Shown here in pieces: positions 34,666 through 42,797 of a stretch of DNA of 64,000 nt. Each line of letters starts with the position of its first letter. The first letter of the stretch is position 1. The position numbers and the translations under genes were made by a program. The stretch is from Planctomycetota bacterium (lineage in GTDB: Bacteria > Planctomycetota > UBA1135 > GCA-002686595). The notes beneath the pieces were generated by a model. The model worked only from the letters and a program-made list of their open reading frames with translations. It did not search any database and was not told the DNA's origin. The stretch covers positions 62,001 through 126,000 of the forward strand of contig NYUD01000064.1 of the NCBI GenBank assembly GCA_002683825.1, in the 5' to 3' direction.

Positions 34666-35850
34666 TCAGAGGCCGGCCCCGAAGGACGACGGCGGCGGCC
34701 CCGGATCCGGGGGGCACTTTCCCTTGGGTTCGGGGGCCGGAGCAGGGTCAGGAGCCGGAGCCTCTGTCTGGACCCGTTTTCGCTTCGGCTCGGGAGCGTC
34801 CTGCTTGGCACGATCGCCCACCAAACCGGCACCGAAAGGGGTTCCCGGAGCCGCGGGAGCTGAGGAGGAACGTCCCACCGAGGAGCGCTCCTTCGTCCCG
34901 CAGGACCGGCTCGTATCGGAAGACTCGGAAGAAGCGGCCACGACCGGGCGTTCACGGCGCGGCTCGCGATCGTCGCGAGCCCTGGAGGTGCGCTCCGGAT
35001 CGCGGCCGACGCGGCCACGACGCCCGCCCTTCCCACCATCGCTGCTGCGGCGAGGTCGCTCTGAGTGTCCTCGGGACTCCCCGCCGGCGTGTCCGGAACG
35101 ACCGCGCGACCCGCCACCACCGCGTGCGGAGACCGCGTGCTCATCGTCCTGTTGCGGGCGCTCGCCGCCACCCCGATCCCTGTCGCCAACTCCGCGGGGC
35201 CCACGTCGCCCTCGCCCTCGACCGCCGTGATCTCCACGCCCTCCGCCACGATCAGCGCGGCGACCCCCCACGCGTCCGTGGCGCAGGGGCTCGACGCCGT
35301 CGTGATAGGTCTCTTCGATCTCGAGCAGATGGGTCGGCACCTCTTCCGCCAGCCAAAGCGAGTGGCGGTCGTAGAAGTTGACCCCCTCTTCCCAGGCGTC
35401 GAGGGCCTGGATCGAAAGAACCGTGTAGTCGCGGGCCAGTCGACGACCCGATTCGACGGCGTGCTCCTGACTCAGGGCCAGATGCAGGAAGCGCCTGCGT
35501 CCGCCGCGCAATCCAAAACGCTGCGCCCGCTCCACGTCCCCTTCCGGAAGAGACACGTAGAGCACCTCGGGGGGCTTGGACGTGTCGCCGGGGTCGACGG
35601 TGATCGAATGGCCATAGAGGGCGCGAATCTTGTCGCCATCGATCTCGTAGCGAGGACCGCTGGACCCGACGGCTTCCTCGACATCGCCGACTTCCACCGG
35701 CTCGCCGACCTTCTCATTGAGAGCACGGACCACTTCATCGAGGTCCGCATAGCCGTACTTGTCCAGTTCGAGGTCGAACTGCTCCGGTTGGTGGCGGAGC
35801 ATGAAAGCCAACGACCGGGTGATGCGCTCGATCAAATGAGACTCGTCCAT
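34666..35850 (-). CDS. kptA: RNA 2'-phosphotransferase (KptA/Tpt1) with RGG-rich disordered tail
   Basis: Predicted 394 residues from ATG 35850; ATG 35898 would add 16. Residues 1-185 align with Tpt1/KptA, which transfers an RNA 2'-phosphate to NAD+. The Arg-His of SLAFMLRHQP (19-20), the Arg of DKIRALYGHS (76) and an Arg in RRRFLHLALS (118-120) correspond to the catalytic Arg-His-Arg-Arg set. The usual LYHGT motif reads LYVSL (97-101), losing its histidine. Residues about 190-235 are a dense RGG/RG region, then a Ser/Pro/Lys-rich disordered stretch. PFGAGL occurs near 340 and the protein ends in SSFGAGL. Typical family members are about 180 residues. Bacterial Tpt1 has no known splicing role, so its target is unknown. 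Confidence 0.82.
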   Translation of the reverse strand: MDESHLIERITRSLAFMLRHQPEQFDLELDKYGYADLDEVVRALNEKVGEPVEVGDVEEAVGSSGPRYEIDGDKIRALYGHSITVDPGDTSKPPEVLYVSLPEGDVERAQRFGLRGGRRRFLHLALSQEHAVESGRRLARDYTVLSIQALDAWEEGVNFYDRHSLWLAEEVPTHLLEIEETYHDGVEPLRHGRVGGRRADRGGGRGDHGGRGRGRRGPRGVGDRDRGGGERPQQDDEHAVSARGGGGSRGRSGHAGGESRGHSERPRRSSDGGKGGRRGRVGRDPERTSRARDDREPRRERPVVAASSESSDTSRSCGTKERSSVGRSSSAPAAPGTPFGAGLVGDRAKQDAPEPKRKRVQTEAPAPDPAPAPEPKGKCPPDPGPPPSSFGAGL

Positions 35851-36017
35851 ACGTAGCTGAAAGAACGGGAGTTGGGCTCGGGAGGGACGCCGGGGCATTC
35901 GTCCAAGGACGGTCGCCTCGAACGCCGGGGAGTTTATCTTAGGGATTCCCCGCTCTTGTGCACGGGCCTAGGACGGGAGTTGCCCGCTTTCTCCGGGGAC
36001 GGCCCTCTTGGCCGCGC

Positions 36018-36785
36018 TCAGAGCCAGTCTGCGAGGTAGGAACGCCAGGTCCGGATCCACATCCCGTGACCCGCAAACGCCAGACACGCCAGGACCAGCG
36101 CTGCCAGGAGAAACCGGCGACGGAGGGAAGTGAGCGGCGCCAGCTCGGGAAGGAGGGCCATCTCACTGACCGCCACCGCCCCGAGAAGCCCCGCCAGGAT
36201 CCACAGCAAGAGATGGGGCGGGATTGCGCAGAGCACGATCAGTCCGGAGGTCCCGGGCGCAAATCCGGCGGCCCCGAGGGCCCCGCCGACCGCCCCCAGG
36301 AGGTTGGCGAGCATCAAGAGGGCGAAAACGCCGCCCACCGGCCGGGCCAGGGCCACCACCAGCAAACAGGCGAAGAGGTTGCGGGGCAGGGTGGAGCGGG
36401 GAACTGGCGGGGGGTCTTCGGTGCCAGGCTCCAGGAGCCCCTCGATCTGCAGAAAGCCGAAGTCCTCCTGAAGCAGGGTGTGGGCGCCCGGAAGCCGGGC
36501 GGCGAAGTCCTGGGGAATCGGCGCCTCGTACACGACTCCGACCACGGCGCCCAGGGATCCCAGGGCCCAGACGGCCGAGCTGGCGAGCATCAGGGAACGC
36601 TTCTCGCGCCTGAGGAGGTCCACGTAAATCGGTGCGAAAGCCGCGCTGGAAAGGAGCGCGGCAAAGCCCGGGAGCGGCACCTGGAGACCGAGCCAGGTGG
36701 TGACGAAACCCACCCCGATCGCGCAGGCCCATGCGAACTCGCCACGCGTCCACCAGGGCTCGGAGCTATCCGGGGGCTCCGGCAT
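36018..36785 (-). CDS. Five- or six-helix membrane protein, weakly SpoIIM-like
   Basis: Predicted 255 residues from ATG 36785; ATG 36824 would add 13. About five hydrophobic segments are visible (FAWACAIGVGFVTTWLGLQV, SSAVWALGSLGAVVGVVY, LFACLLVVALA, VFALLMLANLLGAVGGAL, PHLLLWILAGLLGAVAVSEM, LLAALVLACLAFAGHGMWI). The IPPHLLLWILAG segment recalls the PHG-x-x-E-x-x-A-x-x-x-A-G pattern of SpoIIM/stage II sporulation protein M-like proteins, but the match is partial. The start lies inside the last 20 bases of the symporter gene, so the two are co-transcribed. Function unknown. Confidence 0.5.
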   Translation of the reverse strand: MPEPPDSSEPWWTRGEFAWACAIGVGFVTTWLGLQVPLPGFAALLSSAAFAPIYVDLLRREKRSLMLASSAVWALGSLGAVVGVVYEAPIPQDFAARLPGAHTLLQEDFGFLQIEGLLEPGTEDPPPVPRSTLPRNLFACLLVVALARPVGGVFALLMLANLLGAVGGALGAAGFAPGTSGLIVLCAIPPHLLLWILAGLLGAVAVSEMALLPELAPLTSLRRRFLLAALVLACLAFAGHGMWIRTWRSYLADWL

Positions 36786-38322
36786 GGAGCGGCCCTTCCT
36801 CTCCTTCGCTGCGGGCGACCACACAGGCGCCGCAGGAATCGGACCAGACGTTGACGACCGTGCGCAACATGTCGAGGGGCCGATCGACAGCGAGCAAGAG
36901 CGCCGCCCCTTCGATCGGCAATCCGAGCACGGAGAGGATGGCCAGCATCATGACGAGTCCGGCCGAGGGGATGCCCGCCGCGCCGATGCTGGCCAGGAGC
37001 GCCATGATCACCACGATTCCCTGCTGGCCAAAGGTCAGCGAGAACTCGGGACTGATCCCCGAGTAGTACTGGGCGAGGAAAATGACACCGATGCACTCGT
37101 AAAGCGCGGTGCCATCCATGTTGATCGTCGCTCCGAGGGGCAACGTGAAGGAGGTCACCTTGTTGCTGACCTTGCCGCGCTTCTCCACGGTTTCCAGCGT
37201 GACGGGCAGGGTCATGCTGGACGAGCTCGTGCTGAAAGCCGTCATCAAGGCGGGTGACATGGCCTGGGCCCAGCGCTTTGGCGAGGCCCGCCCGATGAAG
37301 CGCACGACCAGGGGCAGGGTCACGCAGGCGTGGATAAGAAGCGCCAGCGTAACCGTCCCCATGTAGAGCAGCAGCGGTTCGAACACGGCGAAGCCGGTCT
37401 TGGAGACGACGCGCACCATGAGGCAGAACACGCCCAAAGGCAGCAGCGTCAAGACGCCCTCGGCCATGCGCAACATGACGGCGAAGGCCGACTGGAAAAA
37501 GCCGGTCACCCTTCCGCGGTGCGGTTCGTCGGTGCGCGTGATGAAGAAGCCGAACAAGAGGGCGAAGAAGATCACGCCCAGCATCTCGCTGTTGTCTCCG
37601 AATGCATCGAAGACGTTCGCCGGCACCATGCGCTTCAAAACACCGATGAAGTCCCCGGAGGGAGCCTCCCCGGGAGCGAGCATGGCCAGCCCCAGCTGGG
37701 CCCCGTCCCCCGGACGAATGAGCGTGACCAGGGCCTGTCCCACGAAAATGGCGAGCAGGCTCGTGCTGAGGTAGTAAGCGAAGGTCTTGAGCCCCATCCG
37801 ACGCAGGCTGCCCAGATCCCCCACCCCCGCGACGCCCGAGATGATCGAGGTCAGGACGATCGGCACGATCAACATCTTCAGGAGCGCCATGAAGATGTCG
37901 GCGATGAAGTCGAAGGGCCGAATCCAGGCGGCGCGACTCGAGCCGGGGTCCATGCCCAGGGTCACGATGAACGTTCGCCCGTCGGCGCGCTCGAGGAAAA
38001 GCACGTCGCCGTTCTGGGAGCGATCGAGCACCCCCTGAAAATCCGTCTCGGCCCGCAGGACGACGCGCTCCTCGGGGCGGTCGACGTTCTTGCTGCCCTT
38101 GTTGCGCAGCGCCGCGACGATGACGTCCCCGACCGCCAGATCGCTCTTCTGAATTCGGCTGCCCACGGGGCCGGACGCGCTCAGGATGACGAGCCCCTGC
38201 CCATCGGCTACCACCCCCCATTTTGCCCCGGCAAAGGACGGCGCCGACGTCCCTTTCTGGAGCACCATTCCCAGGACCACCCCGGCGAGCATCCAGGCCA
38301 ACACTTTCCAGTGGAACTTCAT
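36766..38322 (-). CDS. Dicarboxylate/amino acid:cation symporter with PDZ-like insert
   Basis: Predicted 518 residues from ATG 38322 (MKFHWKVLAWMLAGVVLG). DAACS/GltP family signatures are intact: the serine-rich hairpin STSSSSMTLPVT, LGATINMDGTA in TM7, GIPSAG, and DRPLDMLRTVVNVWSD with the substrate Asp/Asn of TM8. These transporters import glutamate, aspartate or C4-dicarboxylates with Na+ or H+. Between TM1 and TM2 there are about 85 extra residues (35-115) with a PDZ-like pattern (GLVILSASGPVGSRIQK, LAVGDVIVAAL), placed on the periplasmic side. Ordinary family members are about 420 residues. It is divergent from mgtC across only 24 bases. Confidence 0.88.
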   Translation of the reverse strand: MKFHWKVLAWMLAGVVLGMVLQKGTSAPSFAGAKWGVVADGQGLVILSASGPVGSRIQKSDLAVGDVIVAALRNKGSKNVDRPEERVVLRAETDFQGVLDRSQNGDVLFLERADGRTFIVTLGMDPGSSRAAWIRPFDFIADIFMALLKMLIVPIVLTSIISGVAGVGDLGSLRRMGLKTFAYYLSTSLLAIFVGQALVTLIRPGDGAQLGLAMLAPGEAPSGDFIGVLKRMVPANVFDAFGDNSEMLGVIFFALLFGFFITRTDEPHRGRVTGFFQSAFAVMLRMAEGVLTLLPLGVFCLMVRVVSKTGFAVFEPLLLYMGTVTLALLIHACVTLPLVVRFIGRASPKRWAQAMSPALMTAFSTSSSSMTLPVTLETVEKRGKVSNKVTSFTLPLGATINMDGTALYECIGVIFLAQYYSGISPEFSLTFGQQGIVVIMALLASIGAAGIPSAGLVMMLAILSVLGLPIEGAALLLAVDRPLDMLRTVVNVWSDSCGACVVARSEGEEGPLHAGAPG

Positions 38323-38346
38323 GGGCCACAGGGTAACGCTTAGGGA

Positions 38347-39030
38347 ATGATGGATTTTGCCCAGTTTGATTTTGTCCCCCTGCTTCTCGCCGTCCTCCTG
38401 GGCGGCCTGGTCGGCCTCGAGCGCGAAATGCACGGGCGACCGGCCGGGCTACGGACCCACGCCCTGGTCTGCGTGTGCTCGACCATGCTGATCCTGGTCG
38501 CCAGGCAGGGAGAGATACCGACCTCCGAACGCCACGTGTTCGATCCCAACCGCATGGGGGCGGGCATCGTGACCGGCATCGGCTTTCTCGGAGCGGCCAC
38601 CGTTCTACGCTCGGGGGATCTCTTGCGGGGGTTGACAACCGCCGCGTGCATCTGGTTCGTCGCCGGGCTCGGCATCGTCCTCGGAAACAAGGACTACGCC
38701 CTGGCGATCGTGGGCACGCTGTTTGTGCTTTCGGTCTTGACCTACTTCGAGCGCGCGTCCGGTCTCATACGGCCCACGATCTATCGGCGACTCTTCGTGA
38801 GCGCCGAACGGGGCGAGGTCGATCCGCTGATCGAAGAGATCAAGACCATGCTCGAGGCCGAGGCAGTTCGAGTGATCGACATCCACGGCCGGACCAGCCG
38901 CAGCGGCCCGCTCAGCATCACGGTTTACCTGAGCACGAGAAACCGTTTCCAGGGACCGCACCTCACGGAGCGGATTTGCATGCTCGAGGGAGTGAAGGAG
39001 GCCCACTGGAAGGGCATCCGCACGGATTGA
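38347..39030 (+). CDS. MgtC/SapB family membrane protein
   Basis: A 227-residue protein; ATG 38347 or the adjacent ATG 38350 follows an AGGGA. The MgtC N-terminal membrane domain is clear: LLLAVLLGGLVGLERE, RPAGLRTHALVCVCSTML, and MGAGIVTGIGFLGAATVLR, then two more helices. An ACT-like cytoplasmic domain of about 85 residues follows. MgtC proteins support growth at low magnesium and inhibit F-type ATP synthase in some pathogens; plain homologues in environmental bacteria have unclear roles. No magnesium-responsive leader is possible in the 24-base gap to the divergent symporter. Confidence 0.9.
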   Translation: MMDFAQFDFVPLLLAVLLGGLVGLEREMHGRPAGLRTHALVCVCSTMLILVARQGEIPTSERHVFDPNRMGAGIVTGIGFLGAATVLRSGDLLRGLTTAACIWFVAGLGIVLGNKDYALAIVGTLFVLSVLTYFERASGLIRPTIYRRLFVSAERGEVDPLIEEIKTMLEAEAVRVIDIHGRTSRSGPLSITVYLSTRNRFQGPHLTERICMLEGVKEAHWKGIRTD

Positions 39031-39073
39031 TACGGGTATACGGAGCCCGGCTCCGTATACCCGGCTCGTATCA
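39028..39073. terminator. Bidirectional terminator whose arms contain both stop codons
   Basis: GGGTATACGGAGC at 39034-39046 pairs perfectly with its complement at 39050-39062 around a CCG loop. An outer TGATAC (39028-39033) pairs with GTATCA (39068-39073). The outer arms carry the mgtC-like TGA and the stop of the convergent phosphodiesterase gene, so one structure ends both transcripts. There is no T-tract. Confidence 0.7.
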
Positions 39074-41476
39074 CCGGAACTCCAGGGGCTCCAGGTCCAT
39101 CGCCTCCGGAACATCGACGCCCAGGAGCGAAAGGACCGTGGGGGCGATGTGGAGTGCTTTGACGCCGCCGTCCTGTGGCACGTCGACGCGCCGGTTGCTG
39201 AAGAAGACACCCGCCACGTCGGGCAAGGCCATCGACACGTGGCCGCCGGACCAGGGGGAGGTGTTGTCGGAGCAGATGGGTCCGATCTCATCGAGACCCG
39301 ACTCCTCTTCCCGCACCATGTACAGCCCGCCCGAGGACGTCGTCCAGCCCACGCGGTAGGGCGGGGCGAAACCGGTGATCATGTCGGCCTCCAGCGTGAT
39401 GTAGGCGCCCTCGTGGCGGTCCTCGACGATGTAGACGTCGTTGCAGATCTTCACCCCCGTGTCGGGATCGGTGGCCGCCATGAGCCCGCTACGCACCTCT
39501 TCCATCAGGGCGCGCTTCTCCGAGGGATCGACGATGCCCCTGGGTTCGCGCCCTTTCAGGTTCACGTACAGAAAGCCCAGGCCCAGGCTGTACACCTTCG
39601 TCTGATCCCAGTCGACGAACAGGAGCCCCTTGGCGGTCCTCTTGCTGGCGCCGGGCTTGACCTTGAGATAGCCGTTCTCCGCCAGCCAGTTGTTGATGTG
39701 CACCTGACGACGGAAGCTCTGAAAACCGTGGTCCGAGCAGACGAGCATCGTGTCCCCGGGCTGCAAACGATCCAGCACGTCCCCCATCACGCGGTCCATC
39801 TGCTCGTAGATCATCGGGATGGCCCCGCCCAACGTGACCTCTTCGCCGAAGAAGCTCACCTTGCGATTCGCCTCCGCCGCATCGTACTGCGGATGCTCGG
39901 TGTCGTAGAACTGGTACATCATGTGCTGGATGCGGTCGGTCGTGCTGAACACGCTCATGAGACAGCGCCAGTCGTTCTTGTCGAGCATCCGCCGGGTGAT
40001 GTCCTCGCGCCACTTCATGGTGAACTCGACATCCTCCAGGAGGATTTCCGGATCGACCTCGCGATCCTTGAACGGCATGGTCGGTGTCGGCCAGCCGTAG
40101 GTCTCGTAGAGACGACCGCAATCGTCCGCGAGCTCCTTGGAGAAGCCGTAGGGCGAGGAGATCGGCTGCCAGAACGGCGGGTTGCGCGGATCGATGTCCA
40201 GCACGTTGACGAAGAGCTCCAGGTGCGGTTCCAGCTGGACGAGCTTCACGCGCGTCAGCGCATCCACTTTGACCAGCCAGTTCAGCTCGAACGACAGCTC
40301 GTAGAACTCCGACCACTCGCCCACCTTCACGGTCTGCGCACCGCCGCCGATCGTGACCGTGGCCTGGCCGTCTCCGAGCTCGATCTCCATGGGAACGGAG
40401 GTGGGGCCCACTTCCTTCAACCGGGCCTTGAGCTCCTGGCTGCGGTTGCTGAGATCGGGGGCCTTCTCCCAATCCAGGCCGGGATCGGCCAGCTGTCGAT
40501 CGACCTCGTCGAGCTCCGCCTGAATCCTGTCCTCGCGCCAGAAGTTCGCCGGACCGTCGATCTTCGTCTCGATCACGCCGTCGTATTCGTCGACGCGATA
40601 CACGGTGCCGGAGGTGTTCGTATCGCGGCCTTCGCGTTTGAATTCGTCGGGGTCGGTGGTGTAGATGAACCAGTTGCCCAGCTCCCCGCGCGCGTCGGGA
40701 AGACCGAGACCGGCCAGCACCTTCGCACCGTCCGGTGAGGGGCGATCGAAGACCTGCGCGCCGTCCAGGATGACGCTCGGCACGCCGGCCCGCGCAAGGT
40801 GATCCCAGAAGCTGTCGACCTGCAGAACGTTCGCCGTGTGGGGATAGCTCTCCGGCAGGTAGCCCCGCAACATCCAACCGCCCCAACCGGCGATGCCGCC
40901 GAGAAGCACACCGAGGGCCATGGCGATCACGAACTTGCGCAGGGCAAGGAAGGCCAGGCCGAAGACGACGAGGAAGGCCAGCCCACCGAAGACCGCCCCC
41001 GTGGTGGCGGCCGGCCAGGTGGGGATCGGCGCATGCTCGACGCTCTCCAGGGGTAGCATTTCCCTGCGGATGAAGCCGAAGCCCGGCGAGGGGGAACTCG
41101 CACCTTCCCTCAAATCGCGCTTGATGAAACCGGGCACGCCGGTCTTGGCCGGGTTCATCCCGCTGTTCACCGAAGCCCACGCCACCGGCGATTCCGGCGA
41201 GGTGACGCCGCCCAGGGGCCCGAAGGTTCCCTCGCGCCGGAGCTTCTCGAAAGTCGGGTAACGCCCCGGGTGCTCCTCGACGAGCTCGCCCACGGTCCGC
41301 GCATCGGCCCCGTCGAAGCCCAGGACGACCACTCGCCCCGCCCTGTAGGGCCCCTCGGCCCGGATCGAGGAAACGGATTCCGCCTTCGGAGAAGGCTCCT
41401 CCCGGCCGCGCATGGAGCACAAAAGCAGGAGAGAAAGAAGCGATAGGACCTTCAGAACGGTGCGTGCGTGGATCAT
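39071..41476 (-). CDS. Alkaline-phosphatase-superfamily phosphodiesterase with internal membrane hairpin
   Basis: Predicted 801 residues from ATG 41476; ATG 41518 is possible. The protein belongs to the type I phosphodiesterase/nucleotide pyrophosphatase group: VVVLGFDGADARTV (first metal site, about 47-60), VAWASVNSGMNPAKTG (candidate nucleophile region), a metal site in STTDRIQHMMYQ, and VCSDHGFQSF near residue 570. An N-terminal signal or anchor is followed by an unusual pair of transmembrane helices at about 155-200 (FGGLAFLVVFGLAFLALRKF; AMALGVLLGGIAGWGGWML), just after the nucleophile region. The enzyme would face the periplasm and cleave a phosphodiester or pyrophosphate; the substrate is unknown. 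A bidirectional hairpin ends the gene. Confidence 0.78.
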   Translation of the reverse strand: MIHARTVLKVLSLLSLLLLCSMRGREEPSPKAESVSSIRAEGPYRAGRVVVLGFDGADARTVGELVEEHPGRYPTFEKLRREGTFGPLGGVTSPESPVAWASVNSGMNPAKTGVPGFIKRDLREGASSPSPGFGFIRREMLPLESVEHAPIPTWPAATTGAVFGGLAFLVVFGLAFLALRKFVIAMALGVLLGGIAGWGGWMLRGYLPESYPHTANVLQVDSFWDHLARAGVPSVILDGAQVFDRPSPDGAKVLAGLGLPDARGELGNWFIYTTDPDEFKREGRDTNTSGTVYRVDEYDGVIETKIDGPANFWREDRIQAELDEVDRQLADPGLDWEKAPDLSNRSQELKARLKEVGPTSVPMEIELGDGQATVTIGGGAQTVKVGEWSEFYELSFELNWLVKVDALTRVKLVQLEPHLELFVNVLDIDPRNPPFWQPISSPYGFSKELADDCGRLYETYGWPTPTMPFKDREVDPEILLEDVEFTMKWREDITRRMLDKNDWRCLMSVFSTTDRIQHMMYQFYDTEHPQYDAAEANRKVSFFGEEVTLGGAIPMIYEQMDRVMGDVLDRLQPGDTMLVCSDHGFQSFRRQVHINNWLAENGYLKVKPGASKRTAKGLLFVDWDQTKVYSLGLGFLYVNLKGREPRGIVDPSEKRALMEEVRSGLMAATDPDTGVKICNDVYIVEDRHEGAYITLEADMITGFAPPYRVGWTTSSGGLYMVREEESGLDEIGPICSDNTSPWSGGHVSMALPDVAGVFFSNRRVDVPQDGGVKALHIAPTVLSLLGVDVPEAMDLEPLEFR

Positions 41477-41618
41477 GGGAGGCCAGGAAACCCGGTATGT
41501 ATTGGTCTCGGGACTCATCACGGTACGGTTAGGGGAGGCTCGGGGTTTGGGCCCGTTTGAATCTAAGGTGGAAAGAACCGGCGGACTGGGGCGGAAAGCC
41601 CACAAGGACTCCCGCAAG

Positions 41619-42734
41619 GTGTCAATCGGCACCCGGCGGGGCAAGCGTGCAGGACGCATTCCGCTCCTGCCCCTGGCACTGCTGGCACTCCTGGCGCTGG
41701 CGGCCCTCCTGAGTCCCTGGCTGATTCCAGAGGGTTCGCGCCGCGGCGGAGCCCTCGAGGGGCCTGGCGTGGGCGAGCCCGAGCGCTCGCCGCGGACGGT
41801 GGCGGACCAGCCGCGTCGGACGCCGATCGGATCCGACGGACCGACCTCCGGGGCCGGAACGGCCGGGGATTCGAGCTCGACCTCCCTCCAACTCCCCGTT
41901 TCGACCGGGTCCGAACGGAGCGAACAGAGGGATCCCTTCGAGGGCACGGGGATGCTGCGCGGGCACGTCCAGGCCCGGGGGGTGGACTTTCCGAAGAACT
42001 GGAAGCTTCTCATCCGCCCCAGCCGCACCCTGATGGGGCGCGAGCACGCGGTCGAGAGGACGCTGATTTTCGAGCGGGGCGAGGAGGATTTCACCGTCAA
42101 GGGCCTGCCCTTCGCAGGCTACGACATCGAAGCGAAGGGGGCGGGCTTGAACGGCCGTGTGGCCTCGGTCCTGTTGCGCAAGGGCAACGAGGCCCCCTTC
42201 ATCAACCTGATCATGGTCCCCGCCGGTTTTCTCGAGGGCGTGATCACGGATGCCGCGGGCGCCCCCCAGGAGGACGTACCGATCACGCTCGTCGAAATGC
42301 CCGAGGGGGGCACGCGCACGGTAAGAACGGACCTCACCGGAACCTATCGTTTCGATAAGGTCCTGGACGGGCCCTACGAACTGATCGTCGGTCTCCCGGA
42401 ATCGCCGCTCCTGCGCGAGCGCAAGTCGATCCTCTTTCGGTCGCCCTCGCTGAGTTTTCCCAACATCGAGCTGCCCCCCTTCGCAGGCATCGACGTGCGC
42501 GTTTCGGATGACCTGAACCGCTCGATTCCGGGGGTGGAGGTGCGCGGAAGCGGCACGTCCGGCGGCTCGTTCACGAAGACGACCGACGCCGGTGGCTGGA
42601 TCCACGTGCGTCACGTACCCGAAGGACGGTTGCGGCTTTCCTTCAGCCATCCCGACTACAAGAGCTCGCGCGCCCACATCGAGCTCAAGAAGGGCGAGAT
42701 CACCCGGCACCACTGGGTTCTCAGTGAGAGATGA
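41619..42734 (+). CDS. Membrane-anchored carboxypeptidase-regulatory-like domain protein
   Basis: Predicted 371 residues from GTG 41619, which has AAGGA 10 bases upstream; longer frames begin inside the divergent gene. A basic N-terminus and one transmembrane helix (IPLLPLALLALLALAALLSPWLI) precede a Ser/Gly/Pro linker (about 45-110). Beta-rich modules follow: GFLEGVITDAAGAPQEDVPITL and FAGIDVRVSDDLNRSIPGVEV are CarboxypepD_reg-type (transthyretin-like) domains. These are binding or structural domains displayed outside the cell membrane. The protein ends in an ITRHHWVLSER strand. No catalytic residues are seen. It converges with the PHP gene. Confidence 0.65.
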   Translation: MSIGTRRGKRAGRIPLLPLALLALLALAALLSPWLIPEGSRRGGALEGPGVGEPERSPRTVADQPRRTPIGSDGPTSGAGTAGDSSSTSLQLPVSTGSERSEQRDPFEGTGMLRGHVQARGVDFPKNWKLLIRPSRTLMGREHAVERTLIFERGEEDFTVKGLPFAGYDIEAKGAGLNGRVASVLLRKGNEAPFINLIMVPAGFLEGVITDAAGAPQEDVPITLVEMPEGGTRTVRTDLTGTYRFDKVLDGPYELIVGLPESPLLRERKSILFRSPSLSFPNIELPPFAGIDVRVSDDLNRSIPGVEVRGSGTSGGSFTKTTDAGGWIHVRHVPEGRLRLSFSHPDYKSSRAHIELKKGEITRHHWVLSER

Positions 42735-42797
42735 GAGGCTCGCCTTCGAAGACACGGCGCGCGCCGGCGCGAAGTGCGCCACGGAGCCGCGACGGCC

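Noticed and set aside
36590..38638. 682-codon minus-strand frame overlapping the symporter and mgtC
   Set aside because: Arg/Pro/Gly-rich shadow; the DAACS signatures lie in another frame.
39149..40738. 529-codon plus-strand open frame inside the phosphodiesterase gene
   Set aside because: His/Val/Asp-rich shadow opposite a gene with clear metal motifs.
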